Notes under the pieces: model-generated
What the model was told of the DNA's origin: nothing
The model's input: only the letters and a program-made list of their open reading frames with translations
The model's database searches: none
DNA from: Rotaria sp. Silwood1
Lineage: Eukaryota; Rotifera; Eurotatoria; Philodinida; Philodinidae
Reading direction: 5' to 3'
DNA length: 64,000 nucleotides
NCBI GenBank assembly: GCA_905250075.1
Contig: CAJNOP010000208.1
Span: forward strand, 207,682 to 271,681
Part shown: piece after piece, positions 47,634 to 58,700 of the stretch
How positions within the stretch are numbered: position 1 is the first letter of the stretch
Layout: each line of letters starts with the position of its first letter
Program-made: the position numbers and the translations under genes

Positions 47634-48062
47634 ATGAATGTCAACATATTCGTTTCTAGTCAACTAAATCTTCCAATGAACAAATTGGATAATCAAATTG
47701 TACTTTGTTCAGATATTGATGATATGTGAACCAAATTAAGAATGAACAATTCATGTAAAAAAATTGTAGTGTGCTTTGTTAAACAACTACCAATGCTACA
47801 ATCATCATTGCATGATGATTCTATTCATCGTGTGTTTGCTCTTAGAAATGACGTAGAAGCAAATGAATCAGTCAATTTCAAGTGCAATAAAATTCAACTA
47901 GTTCAAGACAAAAAAGAACTGATGTGCATTTTAAGTATAGAAAGTATGCATTGTTTCGTCAACGAAGCTTTGAAACATGAAACTGCGGATGATATCGGTA
48001 TCGCCAATCTGTGTTATCAAAAAGCTTTTCGTTCACTTTCTATTGCTGATTCTTATATCTAA
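47634..48062 (+). pseudogene. Paralogue of 43815-44261 with in-frame TGA
   Basis: Reading from ATG 47634 gives MNVNIFVSSQLNLPMNKLDN, which aligns with the N-terminal half of the 43815 protein. After 31 codons the frame meets TGA at 47727-47729. The same frame then continues (TKLRMNNSCKKIVVCFVKQL) to a natural stop at 48062, with clear similarity on both sides of the stop. Either this is a pseudogene by one nonsense change, or translation restarts at ATG 47742 to give 106 residues. Confidence 0.6.
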
Positions 48063-49086
48063 CTTTGTAGTTTGTCGATTGTTTAACATCTTCAACAAGG
48101 CTTGTTGTCATACTTTTTTGAACCAATATAATCTTCTAAATCATGTTCAAATGAGTTCAGTTTTATTTGTAATCAAATTCCTATTTCATAATATTGTTTT
48201 TTTTGTTCAAATGTTTGCTAATACAATCTTCCATTATTCGATTGAGATATATTCTGTATTTTCTCATCCATATAGTCCTATCTAAAACGACATACTAAGA
48301 TGCTACCAGTCCTCCTATCGATCTATATAGAAGAGCAAGAAGTTCGATTACAATTTTGCAATCACTATTCAATAGTAAGTTTCACAGAAAACATAGTGTT
48401 GTCGAATATCATGAGTGAAAGTTTTCAGCAAGTGATCTATTTTCATACAATGTAAGATATGTCATTTCAGAGATTTTTGACGCATACTTATGTTTTGATT
48501 TTGTTCATTTTTTCACAATATTGCTTGAACAACATCTTCACTGAGAGAATTGTCTGTATGAAAAAATATTCTTTATTCTCAGCAAATCCTACTAGAAAAT
48601 TTAATTCAAATGATTGTAACAAAGAGCAAGAATAACCAGTACATGTGGGACTCTTTTTAATGTTGATGATTCATCGCATTTATTCTTTTTTTTCCAACAA
48701 GCTCACCACTCACTACTGTATTAGAGTAAAAAAAAAACAAGGGAAGTGCTTTCGCATCAATTATCAAACATAGCACTGAGCCACTTCGTCATATTGCATT
48801 CATGACAACTACACTTTCGTGATAAATCTTACTTGAATATTTCCAGTTTCTCTAATCTAATGTACACGATGTGTTGGATTTGCAAATATGGTTCTTGGAA
48901 ATGGAGATTTATTCAAATAATGCAAAACAAAGCATATTTTATCGCGCTTGAGTGACGATTATTTGCCATGGAAATTAGGCCCAAATCTGTTTTACTCTTG
49001 ACACAGTTTTTTTTGTGCATAGCCACTTCCTTCGTCATATATTTATATAAGTACTGTAATAAGAGCAGCAATGGTACCTTACCTGT
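48063..49086. other. Intergenic
   Basis: AT-rich, no supported feature. Confidence 0.35.
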
Positions 49087-49584
49087 ATGGCAAGCTCTAT
49101 TAATTACTCTATTCCCTTTCTTGATACACATCAACAACATTCTGATGTTGTTGTGGATAGTAACAACCATGTTCGGTATTTCATATCACGTAATGACCTT
49201 ATTGAATCACTTTCATCTTCACCAATTCATGTAGTTGTGTGTGTATGCTGTCCAAACATGGATAATCTTTTGAATACACTTCAGAGATCACCAATAGTAG
49301 CATCTATTTATGTGTGCAATACACATCGGTTTACCAGTATAGGAGAAAACTGGACAACAACCTATTCAAAAGTGAAAGAAACCTCGTTTGACAACTCTTT
49401 ACAGTGGCAACTCTATGCTCATGGTGATGCTTTTCACGCCAACAGGAACAACGGTCAATCGAAAGCAGCTCATGATATCAAGAATATTATGCAGCAACTA
49501 ATCGAGAAACGAATGATTTCAGAAAGAAATTCGACCGAATTAGATGTAATCACTAACTTATCACTAGATCCAGATCAGTTCTAG
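49087..49584 (+). CDS. Distant relative of the 43.8/47.7-kb family
   Basis: 165 residues, single exon, start ATG at 49087. The core VVVCVCCPNMDNLLNTLQRS followed by PIVASIYVCNTHRF has the same spacing as ILVFRIDQLPSVQRLFSDNS followed by IRRAFSLNN of the 43815 protein. This is a strand, then a helix, then a strand. After SIYVCN comes GENWTTTYSKVKETSFDN, resembling the W...KVKG segment that follows this fold in large bdelloid ART/TPR proteins (from memory). The C-terminal half (AAHDIKNIMQQLIEKRMISE) is helical. No membrane segment or signal peptide. Function is unknown; it is perhaps a degenerate receiver-like module that has lost its effector domain. Confidence 0.6.
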   Translation: MASSINYSIPFLDTHQQHSDVVVDSNNHVRYFISRNDLIESLSSSPIHVVVCVCCPNMDNLLNTLQRSPIVASIYVCNTHRFTSIGENWTTTYSKVKETSFDNSLQWQLYAHGDAFHANRNNGQSKAAHDIKNIMQQLIEKRMISERNSTELDVITNLSLDPDQF

Positions 49585-51245
49585 TCAAGTATCGAACAAG
49601 ATTGATAATCACTATTTATCTACATTATCTAACCTAAAGCAATTACATCTATCATATCTACTTATGCACTGTCTCCTGTCTTCGCTGTACAATAATCTCA
49701 TTGTTCCATTACTTTATTTCAGAACGGATTCAGTTTAATGCTTTTCAACTCGTTATAAAAAGACAATAATTATTCAGTTTTGTTTCATCTCTATAACTAA
49801 TTAATCTCGAATATTATTCTAATTCAATAAAAGCACAAAATATTGTTTTCTCAAACAATAAATCTGTCTCATGTATTTAGCTGAAACAATATCATATTCA
49901 GGCTTATTTCTGTTATAATAATATCAAGTAAACGAATTGCCAGATGAAAGTTTATATTTTCTATATGCTGCGAAAATCTGAAATTCCATGGTCTTAAACT
50001 TCTGAGAATCACGCTGTGTTAGCTGAAAAATCAGAGTTCCACAGTCAATGTTACACGACATCCACAATAGTGCAACCTGAAGTTCTAAAAACCTACGGAA
50101 CAAACATTCAAAAGTTTGTTGTCCAAAAAATATTGTAAATTGTAATTTTAATGAAACTCCTCTATATTTCATCAGTCTGGTCGAAATGAGTTCGTATTAT
50201 GGATTAACTTGTCATGTAATGCCATATATTTGACTACATGATAATCTTTTAGAATTTATATTCGTCACTTGCTTAGCTGAAATTCAACAAAATTGATGAT
50301 AAATGCTCAATTTTGTGGGATATGAACTGATTCACCGTATGTTACTAACAGTTAAGATTCTACATGTGTCCTTGAATTTAAAACATCGAACTGAATAATG
50401 AACTCACATAGAAAATGCAAGAGGAATGTAATGAGTGGCACCGATAAGATGTCGCTAGACGATTTGCTTTTAGTATGGCTGTATGGTAGAGGCTTTAGAT
50501 CATAATCCATGAGTCAATGTAGTTTTGATCAACAAGTTTCGGTATATACATTTTGATTTGTCCATAGCTCTCTTTCTATGCATAATATTGCTAAGAATAA
50601 AATTGTACTTGAAAATAAGGAGAAATGAGTCTCAAATTCGTATAGTCTGGCTCTGAAAACATTTAGACAGTTTTTTATGAGGAACTTCCTGAAACATCTG
50701 TCCGTTGATTTACATAGTAATTAATAATCTGGAATGAATGAATCTGGTAACAACAAACCCAGATATTTCGGCCTCAGTACATGCCTACTTTGACCTGTTT
50801 CTTGAAATGTTTCATAATAATGATAGTTGTCAGAAGAAAATGGTCATAGAAAAACCAACAGCGCCATACGTGTCCTTAGTTAGTTTTTCTCCTTCTTTCT
50901 ATAGATATGATATAATGTAGAGAGCATGAATTTACGTTACTGTTCTTCTTACTTCGAAATAGATGTCAAATGATCAAGAGCAACAGTTACACGGCTTCAT
51001 TGATTAGTTATAACTACTCATTATTATCAATGACAACCAGTGACTAGTATAATAAGTAATAGAATTGTTCCTCATAGTGAAAAGACTAAAATTTTTATTA
51101 GAGATGTTCTATATAATTAGATTGTTCGAAAATAATTTCAGTCTATCAGAAAGTATTTGTGTTTGGATGTGAAGTGAAGTTTTGTGTCAAGTAGAATTGC
51201 AAAGCTGCGAGGATCGGCGATGTCTTTCTTATGCTAATAGGTTAG
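49585..51245. other. Intergenic
   Basis: There is no supported gene. The minus frame 49924-50172 is open but unrecognised. Confidence 0.4.
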
Positions 51246-52187
51246 TTATTCTCTAGTAGCTGGTAGTGTCTGCTGCTGAGTGAGATCTGGATGAATGCGT
51301 TGACGTTTGCAGTTTAAATACTTGAGAGTAGTATCTTTCACCTGCTTGTTCATGATGAAGAGTGCGACCGTCATTAGAGCCACAAATAACGATATGTCAT
51401 TGTGAATTAGTAGATAGAATGCTTGTGGTGGTGGGCTGTCAGGCTTAATTGCATTCCAAAGAACAAGGATTAAGAATGGTATGCCTCCACCAGCGAAAAT
51501 GCCTATCACAATCACCATATTTCGAGCGAGTTTCATTTCACGTCTTGCATTTGGTACATCAGAACTTGTGATCTCTGAGACCGCAGCCGCGACGCGCTGT
51601 GATGATTTCAGAGCACGATACCAAATCGTAGTATAGATCAGAATAGACAAACCAAGTGGAATTACAAAGCCAACGGAAATAGCAAACATCGATGTAGAGA
51701 ATTTCTTTGTACTCGGCATACAGAGACGTGATTCGCTTTCGAAGACAAAACCGTCCTGGAAGAAAAACGGTTCAATAGCAAATACAAGACCGATAACCCA
51801 GTTTAGAACAATCAAATACCAGTGAACTCGAAAAGTAAGTAAATGCTTATGCTTGAAAAACACAGTGAAAAAGAGACGACTAATAGCCTGAACCAGATAC
51901 GAATAGCAAATCAACCCGCAAGACGCCAAGAAGCAATAGCCTCGAAAGGTACAAACTGGTTGATTCAGTGCCCAATCTTCACGAAAGCCATAGATAGATA
52001 TGACAATAGTATTGATGAAATAGGTCGAAATAATAACACAAGTATTGCCCAGAAGAAGATTGGTGATAGTACGACATGGACGATGACTAGTGATGATCAC
52101 AATCATCGTACAAGTAAAGAGCAAAGCGACAATCGAAGCCACAATCGAGAACGAAAAGTTGAGAGTAAAAAATAGAGTGGTGAGCAT
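51246..52187 (-). CDS. Seven-transmembrane receptor, rhodopsin-like class A GPCR (orphan)
   Basis: 313 residues, single exon. Seven hydrophobic segments lie at about residues 10-33, 42-66, 84-108, 122-145, 166-190, 222-246 and 256-280. LLLGN in TM2 and IPL in TM5 fit class A receptors. Cysteines at about 79 and 156 are placed for the usual extracellular disulfide. The DRY motif at the end of TM3 is replaced by SRL (103-105), and the NPxxY of TM7 is not evident (HNDISLFVALMTVALFIM). The loop between TM5 and TM6 is short and basic (ARREMKLARNM). The tail is short with little serine. It probably senses a peptide or small molecule at the cell surface through G proteins; the ligand is unknown. Such intronless, DRY-variant receptors are numerous in bdelloids. 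It is GC-rich relative to its flanks. Confidence 0.85.
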   Translation of the reverse strand: MLTTLFFTLNFSFSIVASIVALLFTCTMIVIITSHRPCRTITNLLLGNTCVIISTYFINTIVISIYGFREDWALNQPVCTFRGYCFLASCGLICYSYLVQAISRLFFTVFFKHKHLLTFRVHWYLIVLNWVIGLVFAIEPFFFQDGFVFESESRLCMPSTKKFSTSMFAISVGFVIPLGLSILIYTTIWYRALKSSQRVAAAVSEITSSDVPNARREMKLARNMVIVIGIFAGGGIPFLILVLWNAIKPDSPPPQAFYLLIHNDISLFVALMTVALFIMNKQVKDTTLKYLNCKRQRIHPDLTQQQTLPATRE

Positions 52188-52657
52188 ATCTTAAAAAAAA
52201 AAGATGAAGTTCAACTGATTGAGAACGAGAATCTGCTGGTTTTCTTTCAATATTACTCCATGCATAAAGCGCGCTATCTATTGTTATCGGCATGGCCGCG
52301 CATCGGTCACCCTGGCATGAGGAAGGTTTATACGCACTAAAAATAAAGAAAACTCTCTCCAAATCCAAAATTTCCCTACGGACAGATTTTGAAATACGTT
52401 GCAACCTCTGAGATACCCTGTTGATTTATTATATAAACCGTATTTTTCGTCCAATAAGTGTCTGAAAACGGGTTTTTTGACGAATTTCATCAAAAAAAAT
52501 CCGTTTTGAGTCCCATTAGATTTCATTTTTTGTCCAAAAAACAGGTAGAATTTTAAATGTCATTCTGCTTTGAAGGCGAAACTGATATTCTAGCGCGATA
52601 GAACTATCTCTGTACTATTCGCGGATACGAAAAATGATGGGTTTCTATCATGATAAT
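52188..52657. other. Upstream region of GPCR
   Basis: No gene. This presumably includes the receptor promoter. Weak coding-like frames on the minus strand (52284-52526) are not convincing. Confidence 0.35.
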
Positions 52658-53120
52658 TAGAAGCTGTAAGGTCCCTAACCGCCCCCATTAGAAAGTAAAA
52701 AAATAATGAAATTCCGTAACGAAGTGAAATTCCGTAACGGACAGTATTTACATTTGTTTGACTTGGTCCAGTTATGCTTTCTAGGAAATGAATTGATATT
52801 TTGAAAGCTCATGGAAAGCTGAATAACTTTTATATAGAGCATTTATTTGTATGTCGTTTCGTTACGTAGTAAAATGCTTAACTCCCAGGTCACCCTAAAA
52901 AAAATTTCCATTTTTTGAAATTCCGTAACGGTCAATATTTGTTCAATAACTCAGCTATGGCTGGACAAAAATAGATAAAATTTTTACTGGTAATAGATCT
53001 CAGCCAACTCTATCTATGGTAAAAATTTGAGCAAGTTTGCCTTGATTTTTGAGAAACTACAGGTGTCACAATATGAAAAAATGAAATTCCGTAACGCGCG
53101 GCCACGCCCTTATGCTTCTA
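52658..53120. mobile_element. 463-bp element with repeated GAAATTCCGTAACG
   Basis: The ends are inverted: TAGAAGCTGTAAGG at left, and TAGAAGCATAAGGGC on the opposite strand at right. The 14-mer GAAATTCCGTAACG occurs exactly four times in the same orientation (52708, 52726, 52917, 53083). The related GTTACG occurs once in reverse near 52860. No coding capacity. It looks like a MITE with internal binding-site-like repeats. Confidence 0.55.
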
Positions 53121-54084
53121 TGATTTGATTCATTATCCATTGATTATCATTGATGTGAACTAACGCAGCACGATTCGCTTCCAACTATCTATTTCAATTG
53201 TGTCATATCATCTAGCATATTTATCTGCTCATGCGTCTATTCACGCCTTTGATAAATGTACTAGGATGACACAAGGACAAAATTATGATATTTAAGCATT
53301 CAACAACAATATAAATGTGAGGTGTTTCACAATTATTCCAAATATCATTATACAGAATTTTGACTGCTTGTTTAGGTATATAAGTGTAAACACAAAGTCA
53401 AAAAGAGAAAAGTATTAAAAACTTTATAAATTTGCAAAGAAGCAAATAAATGAAAGAAAGAGAAGCGATGGAGGGGGTCACTCGTTAGCATTTCAAGGAC
53501 AGAAAAACAAGAAAGAAGAGGAGTAAAAAAATCTGGAAAAACAGAAAAAAGTTAAAGGGAGAAAGATTCTACATTCTCTTGTTTTTGTATACAACTATTC
53601 TATTTCGATAAATGATGTCTATTTTAAAAAAAGCGATTCATGCTTTTCCATCAATTGATTTATACGATTACTACAAAAAAACTGACCAAGGCGATCGTTG
53701 TTTCTTTTATGAAAATCATCCCAAAGGAAATATAATTATAGAATAGTGAACAACCAACATGTGCCGAATGCATACATTTTAATCTTTTTTAAGTGTAGTG
53801 TCTAACGTAAGGCTTCAATGAGAGTTCATCAGTCACAGTATATACGTTATGAGCTGAGATAAAGGAGCTGTGATGCACTAATCGAAGGCCAACTCGGAAT
53901 TTCTGTGATCATAGTTGTTGTTTTGATTTATGAACCAAGGAAAAGAAGGAAATAACCATGCAAAATGAGGAAGTATTATTGCTGAATGGTATCAACTGCT
54001 GATTTCAAAGTTAGGTTACTGTTTTCACTTAACATTGCTTCAAATAGAGATCACAAACACTTATATTATAAGATCGAACTTACT
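53121..54084. other. Intergenic
   Basis: AT-rich; a purine-rich stretch (AAAGAGAAGCGATGGAGGGG, about 53456-53475) is the only notable composition feature. Confidence 0.35.
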
Positions 54085-54670
54085 ATTCAATAATGAACTG
54101 ACATTAATCTAGAAGAAGAAAAAGTATACTAGTTATTAAAATCAAACTTTCGATTTAACTGCCCATGAAATGAATCGAAACGAAACAAGTTGAATTTACT
54201 ATTGATAAAAACTGTACTGTTCAGTTGCTCATCGACGTGAATCTAACAGCAAACAACGAATGAATTTATCATTGAAATTCAACTTATCATTTAGTTGTAC
54301 ATTTACGAGAATTTAAATTAGAAAATGAAACTCACTATTTATTAGAAAAAGCCTTACCGCTCAGTTGCTTATAGACAGAAATGTGAAAGCAAAAAAATAA
54401 ATAAATTCATCATTGAAATTGCATTTATCATTTAATTGCTCATTGATGGAAATCAAAAAGAAAAAATGACAAATATTATTATTGAAATTAAATTTACCAT
54501 TCATGCGTTCATTGACAGGAATCCGAAGAAAAAAAGAAATAAATTTATTACTAAAAAAATCTAACCATTAAATAGTTCCTGTAGAAGAATCTAAAAGAAT
54601 AAAGTTAAATTTCATTATTCAATGCAAATATGCGGCTCAATAGTTCATGAGAGAAGTTCAAATAAATACA
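54085..54670. repeat. ~70-bp minisatellite, eight or nine degenerate units
   Basis: Anchor motifs of the type AGTTGCTCATTGACGG recur at about 54088, 54156, 54222, 54292, 54362, 54433, 54502, 54571 and 54638, with spacings close to 70 bp. Each is followed by an A-rich stretch and preceded by TTATCATT. Units have diverged substantially, so the array is old. Confidence 0.7.
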
Positions 54671-56077
54671 AAAAAGTACTTTAAAATAAAACTCATATAT
54701 AAGTGATCAAGTCTGAAAGGTATTTTTGTTTGAATAAGTATCTTTTGATTCATCTATCCTGGAAGGTTGCGTGTTTAATATACTCATCTCTTATTTCTGC
54801 ATATATCATGAAGAATTCAGCCATATTATATTATTTTTTGTTGAATTTGTCTCACATAACAAAACATATGGTAACAAATAAAAAAGATAACAGTGCCGTT
54901 ACAATTAAAGGCACAGATCTATCCCAATATCTATAACAGTCTCTGTAAAAAAAATTGAACATCCATGCAGTTTGTTGCATGAAGAAGCAAGAGTTTCCTC
55001 ACTCTGACAATCATTGAATTCACGTGAGTAACATACAGTAAAGATGTGGATATACGTCTTCTCTATATATACATCCACACCTGATGCCATAGGATTGATA
55101 GTGCATCGGTTACACTAATTGAATCCATTTATGGTGCCTGTCGAACACACAACTCGAATTTTTCTTTACTCACACGTATATTAGCATCACTATTTGAATC
55201 TATACCGAAAAATTTTAAAAATATATTTCTTCATCATGATGATATTAGTCATGAATAACCGAAAGAACCGAAAAGGCAATTAATGGAAATCTTTCCGAAC
55301 GAATAAGTTTTTGGAACATAGTTCTATCTGTATTGATATTTATGTATCATCAGGACGTGAACGAACGCGTATTGAATCTCACTATATTTTTCTATTTATT
55401 ACCGGATTTTCTAGATTAGAAACTGATGCTTTACAAGTATTCAAGCAACAGTATTTCTCACACAAGTCATTGAAAAATAGTATCCGACAAATTTTCGATT
55501 TGTTTCCTAAATTTTTCATCTTAGTATATATTTGAAATCTATACAGCCAGAACAAACAAAAACATTTCTAATCAAGAAAGTTCAATTTTTCGTCGATCCA
55601 GTTCATGAACTCTGTATTGTTTTCAAATAAATTCTTGGAAATAATACAGGTTGAATATTGACAGACAGAAAGTTGATTCTGGAATAGCTATCGACTAAAT
55701 CAACACATCAACATGGAATTTCTGCAGTAAGTTATGCAAGACTCATTGAGACAATGAAGAATGATAACATTTATTACATGCAAGCTTGATATTAGTACTT
55801 AATTTGTTGCTTAAATTCTTCTTCCATCTCTTTCTTAGGAATTAAAAAAAGTTCGTAGTGCAGAATTCTCTACTCAAAGAAATATCCACGCTTACTGGTG
55901 TGAGTGTCAGTATTCGCTTGTTCCCTTTTAACATTCATATTATAGTCCGCACAAACTATCATACCCAGAATCACACTTCACATCCACAATCAAAATGAAC
56001 CTTTTTGTGGTTCAGCATTGATGCCTTTGTATTATACTGCTTTATAATGAAATAGCGAATAATGATTTTCTGACAAG
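54671..56077. other. Intergenic; two G/C-rich hairpins
   Basis: Hairpins at 55043-55080 (GATGTGGATATA ... TATATACATCCACACC) and about 55898-55985 are of the dispersed type. A frame at 55311-55535 is unrecognised. Confidence 0.4.
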
Positions 56078-57367
56078 TTACAACATAGATACATGAAGCT
56101 CATTTTGAAGTTCTTGTTGTACTAGACTGATCCAATAGCCCACGCCAAAAATAATAGTATCGTCATTGAAGTTGTACGTTGGCGAATGAAGTTCACCGGA
56201 TTGGTTTCCATTTCCCATAAAGATATAAGCACCTGGTTTCTGTTCGAGCATTTCAGCAAAATCTTCTGCATTCGATGTTGGTGTTGTGTTTCCATCGACG
56301 TTTTCGGCGCTTACGAGACTTTCAGCTGCTCTAATAGCTCTTTCTGTAGCCTGAACATCATTGACAAGTGCAAGTCCTTGTCGATTGAATATCACTTCAG
56401 CTTTGCACCCAAAACTAGTAGCAAGACCATCTGCCAACTCATTCATACGTCGTTCAATTGTATCTTTGACCTCTTTAGTAAAACTACGAACAGTACCACC
56501 AACACGAACTTCCGATGGTAACACATTCAGTGATTCGAGAAATCCACTTTGAATAGCACCGACACTTATGACAGCTGCATCGGTCGGTGCAATGTTATGA
56601 CTTATGATTGTTTGTAATGCTAGAATGAATTCTGCTAGCACCACAGTGACATCGGTGGCTAAATGTGGTGCAGCACCATGGCCACCAGTACCTCGAAATG
56701 TAACAACCCAAGTATCGGCTGCTGCCATTAGTGGACCTGATCGAATGGCGAATTGTCCAACAGGTAAACCTACAGCATTATGTAATCCATAGATTGCATC
56801 CATTGGAAATCGGTCAAAAAGTTCATCTTTTATCATGGCAATTGCGCCATAGTGTTTTTCTTCAGCAGGTTGGAAAATAAAATAAACAGTTCCAGAAAAT
56901 GAATCTCGATTCTCTGCCAGATATTTAGCTGCACCAAGTAACATTGTAGTATGTCCATCGTGACCACACGCATGCATGATACCAGGAATCGTCGAAACAT
57001 AAGATACATCAGTTTTCTCAACGACTTCAAGAGCATCCATATCAGCACGCAGGCCAATAGAACGATTACCTGGTTTGTTACTTTTCAATGTGCCAACTAC
57101 ACCTAGCTTGCCCACTCCTTCAGTGACATTTATACTCCACTGTCTAAGTTTAGCAGCAACCATAGCAGAGGTTCGTACTTCTTTCATTGCCGTCTCTGGA
57201 TAAGTATGTATATCCTGACGGATGAATGTCAGTTCAGCTTGCATCGCACGCAATCGACCAAGAAGATTGGGGCCCATTTGCCCTTGATTTTGAGTACTGG
57301 AATCTACATCTTTGAAAACAATTACTGCCGAAATGAATAACAGCAAAGTCCAGAAAGAAGAATGCAT
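56078..57367 (-). CDS. Secreted M20D amidohydrolase (hippurate / IAA-amino-acid hydrolase-like)
   Basis: An intronless frame runs from ATG 57367; an upstream in-frame ATG at 57460 would add 31 residues with no evident role. Starting at 57367, the protein (429 residues) begins with a signal peptide, MHSSFWTLLLFISAVIVF. Peptidase M20D hallmarks follow: DIHTYPET, LRADMDALEV, and HACGHDGHTTMLLG with metal ligands Cys and His. Next are FQPAEEK with the catalytic Glu, GLHN (His ligand), the dimerisation-loop motif GGHGAAPH, and the C-terminal LHSPTYNFND (final His ligand). All expected metal residues are present, so the enzyme is probably active and cleaves N-acyl or amino-acid amide conjugates outside the cell or in the secretory path. 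M20D proteins are mainly bacterial and plant. Lack of introns and GC-rich coding sequence suggest, but do not prove, horizontal acquisition. The C-terminus is complete. Confidence 0.9.
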   Translation of the reverse strand: MHSSFWTLLLFISAVIVFKDVDSSTQNQGQMGPNLLGRLRAMQAELTFIRQDIHTYPETAMKEVRTSAMVAAKLRQWSINVTEGVGKLGVVGTLKSNKPGNRSIGLRADMDALEVVEKTDVSYVSTIPGIMHACGHDGHTTMLLGAAKYLAENRDSFSGTVYFIFQPAEEKHYGAIAMIKDELFDRFPMDAIYGLHNAVGLPVGQFAIRSGPLMAAADTWVVTFRGTGGHGAAPHLATDVTVVLAEFILALQTIISHNIAPTDAAVISVGAIQSGFLESLNVLPSEVRVGGTVRSFTKEVKDTIERRMNELADGLATSFGCKAEVIFNRQGLALVNDVQATERAIRAAESLVSAENVDGNTTPTSNAEDFAEMLEQKPGAYIFMGNGNQSGELHSPTYNFNDDTIIFGVGYWISLVQQELQNELHVSML

Positions 57368-57460
57368 AGCTTCACAAAGTTTGATCTCGGTTATCAATGA
57401 CAATATGTAGTCAAGAGAAAAGAGGATTATCGATGCAGTTCTACAAATATCATCTTTCAA

Positions 57461-58441
57461 ACTTTGTCACGAACTTAAGGCAAATATTTTTACCCTTTCA
57501 TTTCTATTGACAAAATTTAGTGAATGCTTGACAAAAGAAACATTCTTTTGTACCCATGTCTGTTCTTCAAGAATGTCCTAAAAGTACTTCGTGTTAGAAT
57601 CGAAGTTTTGTTTGAGATTAGGATTCAGTTAAAAAACAAAAGACTTTTTAAACATGCTGTCATAAGTATCACTGAAATCTTCTATTATTGAATCACTTGC
57701 TTGCATATGTGCACTGAATCGTTGAATATTTGATGAGTATTTTTTTTACGACTTCTTTGTATATCACTTTGCTAAGGACTGAATATAATAAGAATTTTCT
57801 TATATTGTATTATCGTAAAAGTTTGTGTGCAGTAATTGTATGGCTGTCAGAAGCATTGATCAGATTTTCGATGATGCCAATTATCTCATTTGAAACATTT
57901 TGATAAGAAACTCAATTAAATAGATTTTTTGTTTGAAAAAGGGGTGTGAGGATGACTTCCTGTGAAAGGAAGACAAACCACGGCACTTTTCGCACACTCA
58001 TATCGACACCTATGTCCCACGCAGTCTTTTGTACTTATTTGTTTCTTTTTAGTGTGTAGAGTTTCTTGTTATTATTTGTCATGATGTATGTACAATAGAA
58101 GGATTGAATGATTCGGTCATCAGACATAAAGAACAGGAAACAAATGATATCACTTGAGACAGTTTTCTTTCTTTCCTTCGAGACCTTGCTTAACAAAAGA
58201 AAATATTGATTTTTATGTATATAGTTCCGCAACACTATGCCAACCAATATCATATGGAGATATTGTTTAATATGACTAATATTAGATCAACTGGAATTTC
58301 ACATCAATGTTTATGAAAATCGTAATAATTCAACCAGTACAACTATCAGATGGAATTGGATAATTTCATACTAATGTACTATAAAAACAATAGTATTTAC
58401 CTCTGTTCAAAGCATTTTAAAAGAATAACTATAAATTCGAT
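57461..58441. other. Intergenic; one large G/C-rich hairpin
   Basis: A hairpin lies at 57941-58018 (AAGGGGTGTGAGGATG ... CGCACACTCATATCGACACC). It also has an inner hairpin, CTTCCTGTGAAAGGAAG. No gene. Confidence 0.45.
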
Positions 58442-58700
58442 ATGTCAGAGAAAACTAAACTAGTAAGTAAATGAATTTTATTCATTTAGTTTATATCATT
58501 ATGTTTCATTTATAGATATTCTAGATATTCAGAATTTGACAGTAGTATTATTACTGCTATTGCTTTCTTCAAATGAAAATGGTGGTTCCTCAGCTTATTT
58601 TGCATGCATAACCACTTGTGCAGCTGAATGCTTAGCAGGAACAGCTCTAATTAGTACTTCACTATGTTTGAGTTCTTGTAAAATGATATTATTCAATTAA
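58442..58700 (+). CDS. Tiny secreted cysteine-containing peptide (two exons)
   Basis: Exon 1 is 58442-58462 (MSEKTKL), donor GTAAGT. Exon 2 is 58533-58700, acceptor ATTCAG; the intron is 70 bp. Together they give 62 residues. A hydrophobic leucine run (VVLLLLLL) forms a signal peptide or signal anchor. The mature part has CITTCAAEC, then LCLSSC near the end, that is five cysteines in two CxxxC-type clusters. Two nearer AG acceptors would bring in stops, so this splice is the only productive one. The family is unknown. AATAAA-like signals occur at about 58787. Confidence is limited by the small size. Confidence 0.5.

Noticed and set aside
49924-50172. 82-residue minus-strand frame resembling a receptor C-terminus
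   Set aside because: Only vague hydrophobic similarity; no upstream exons.
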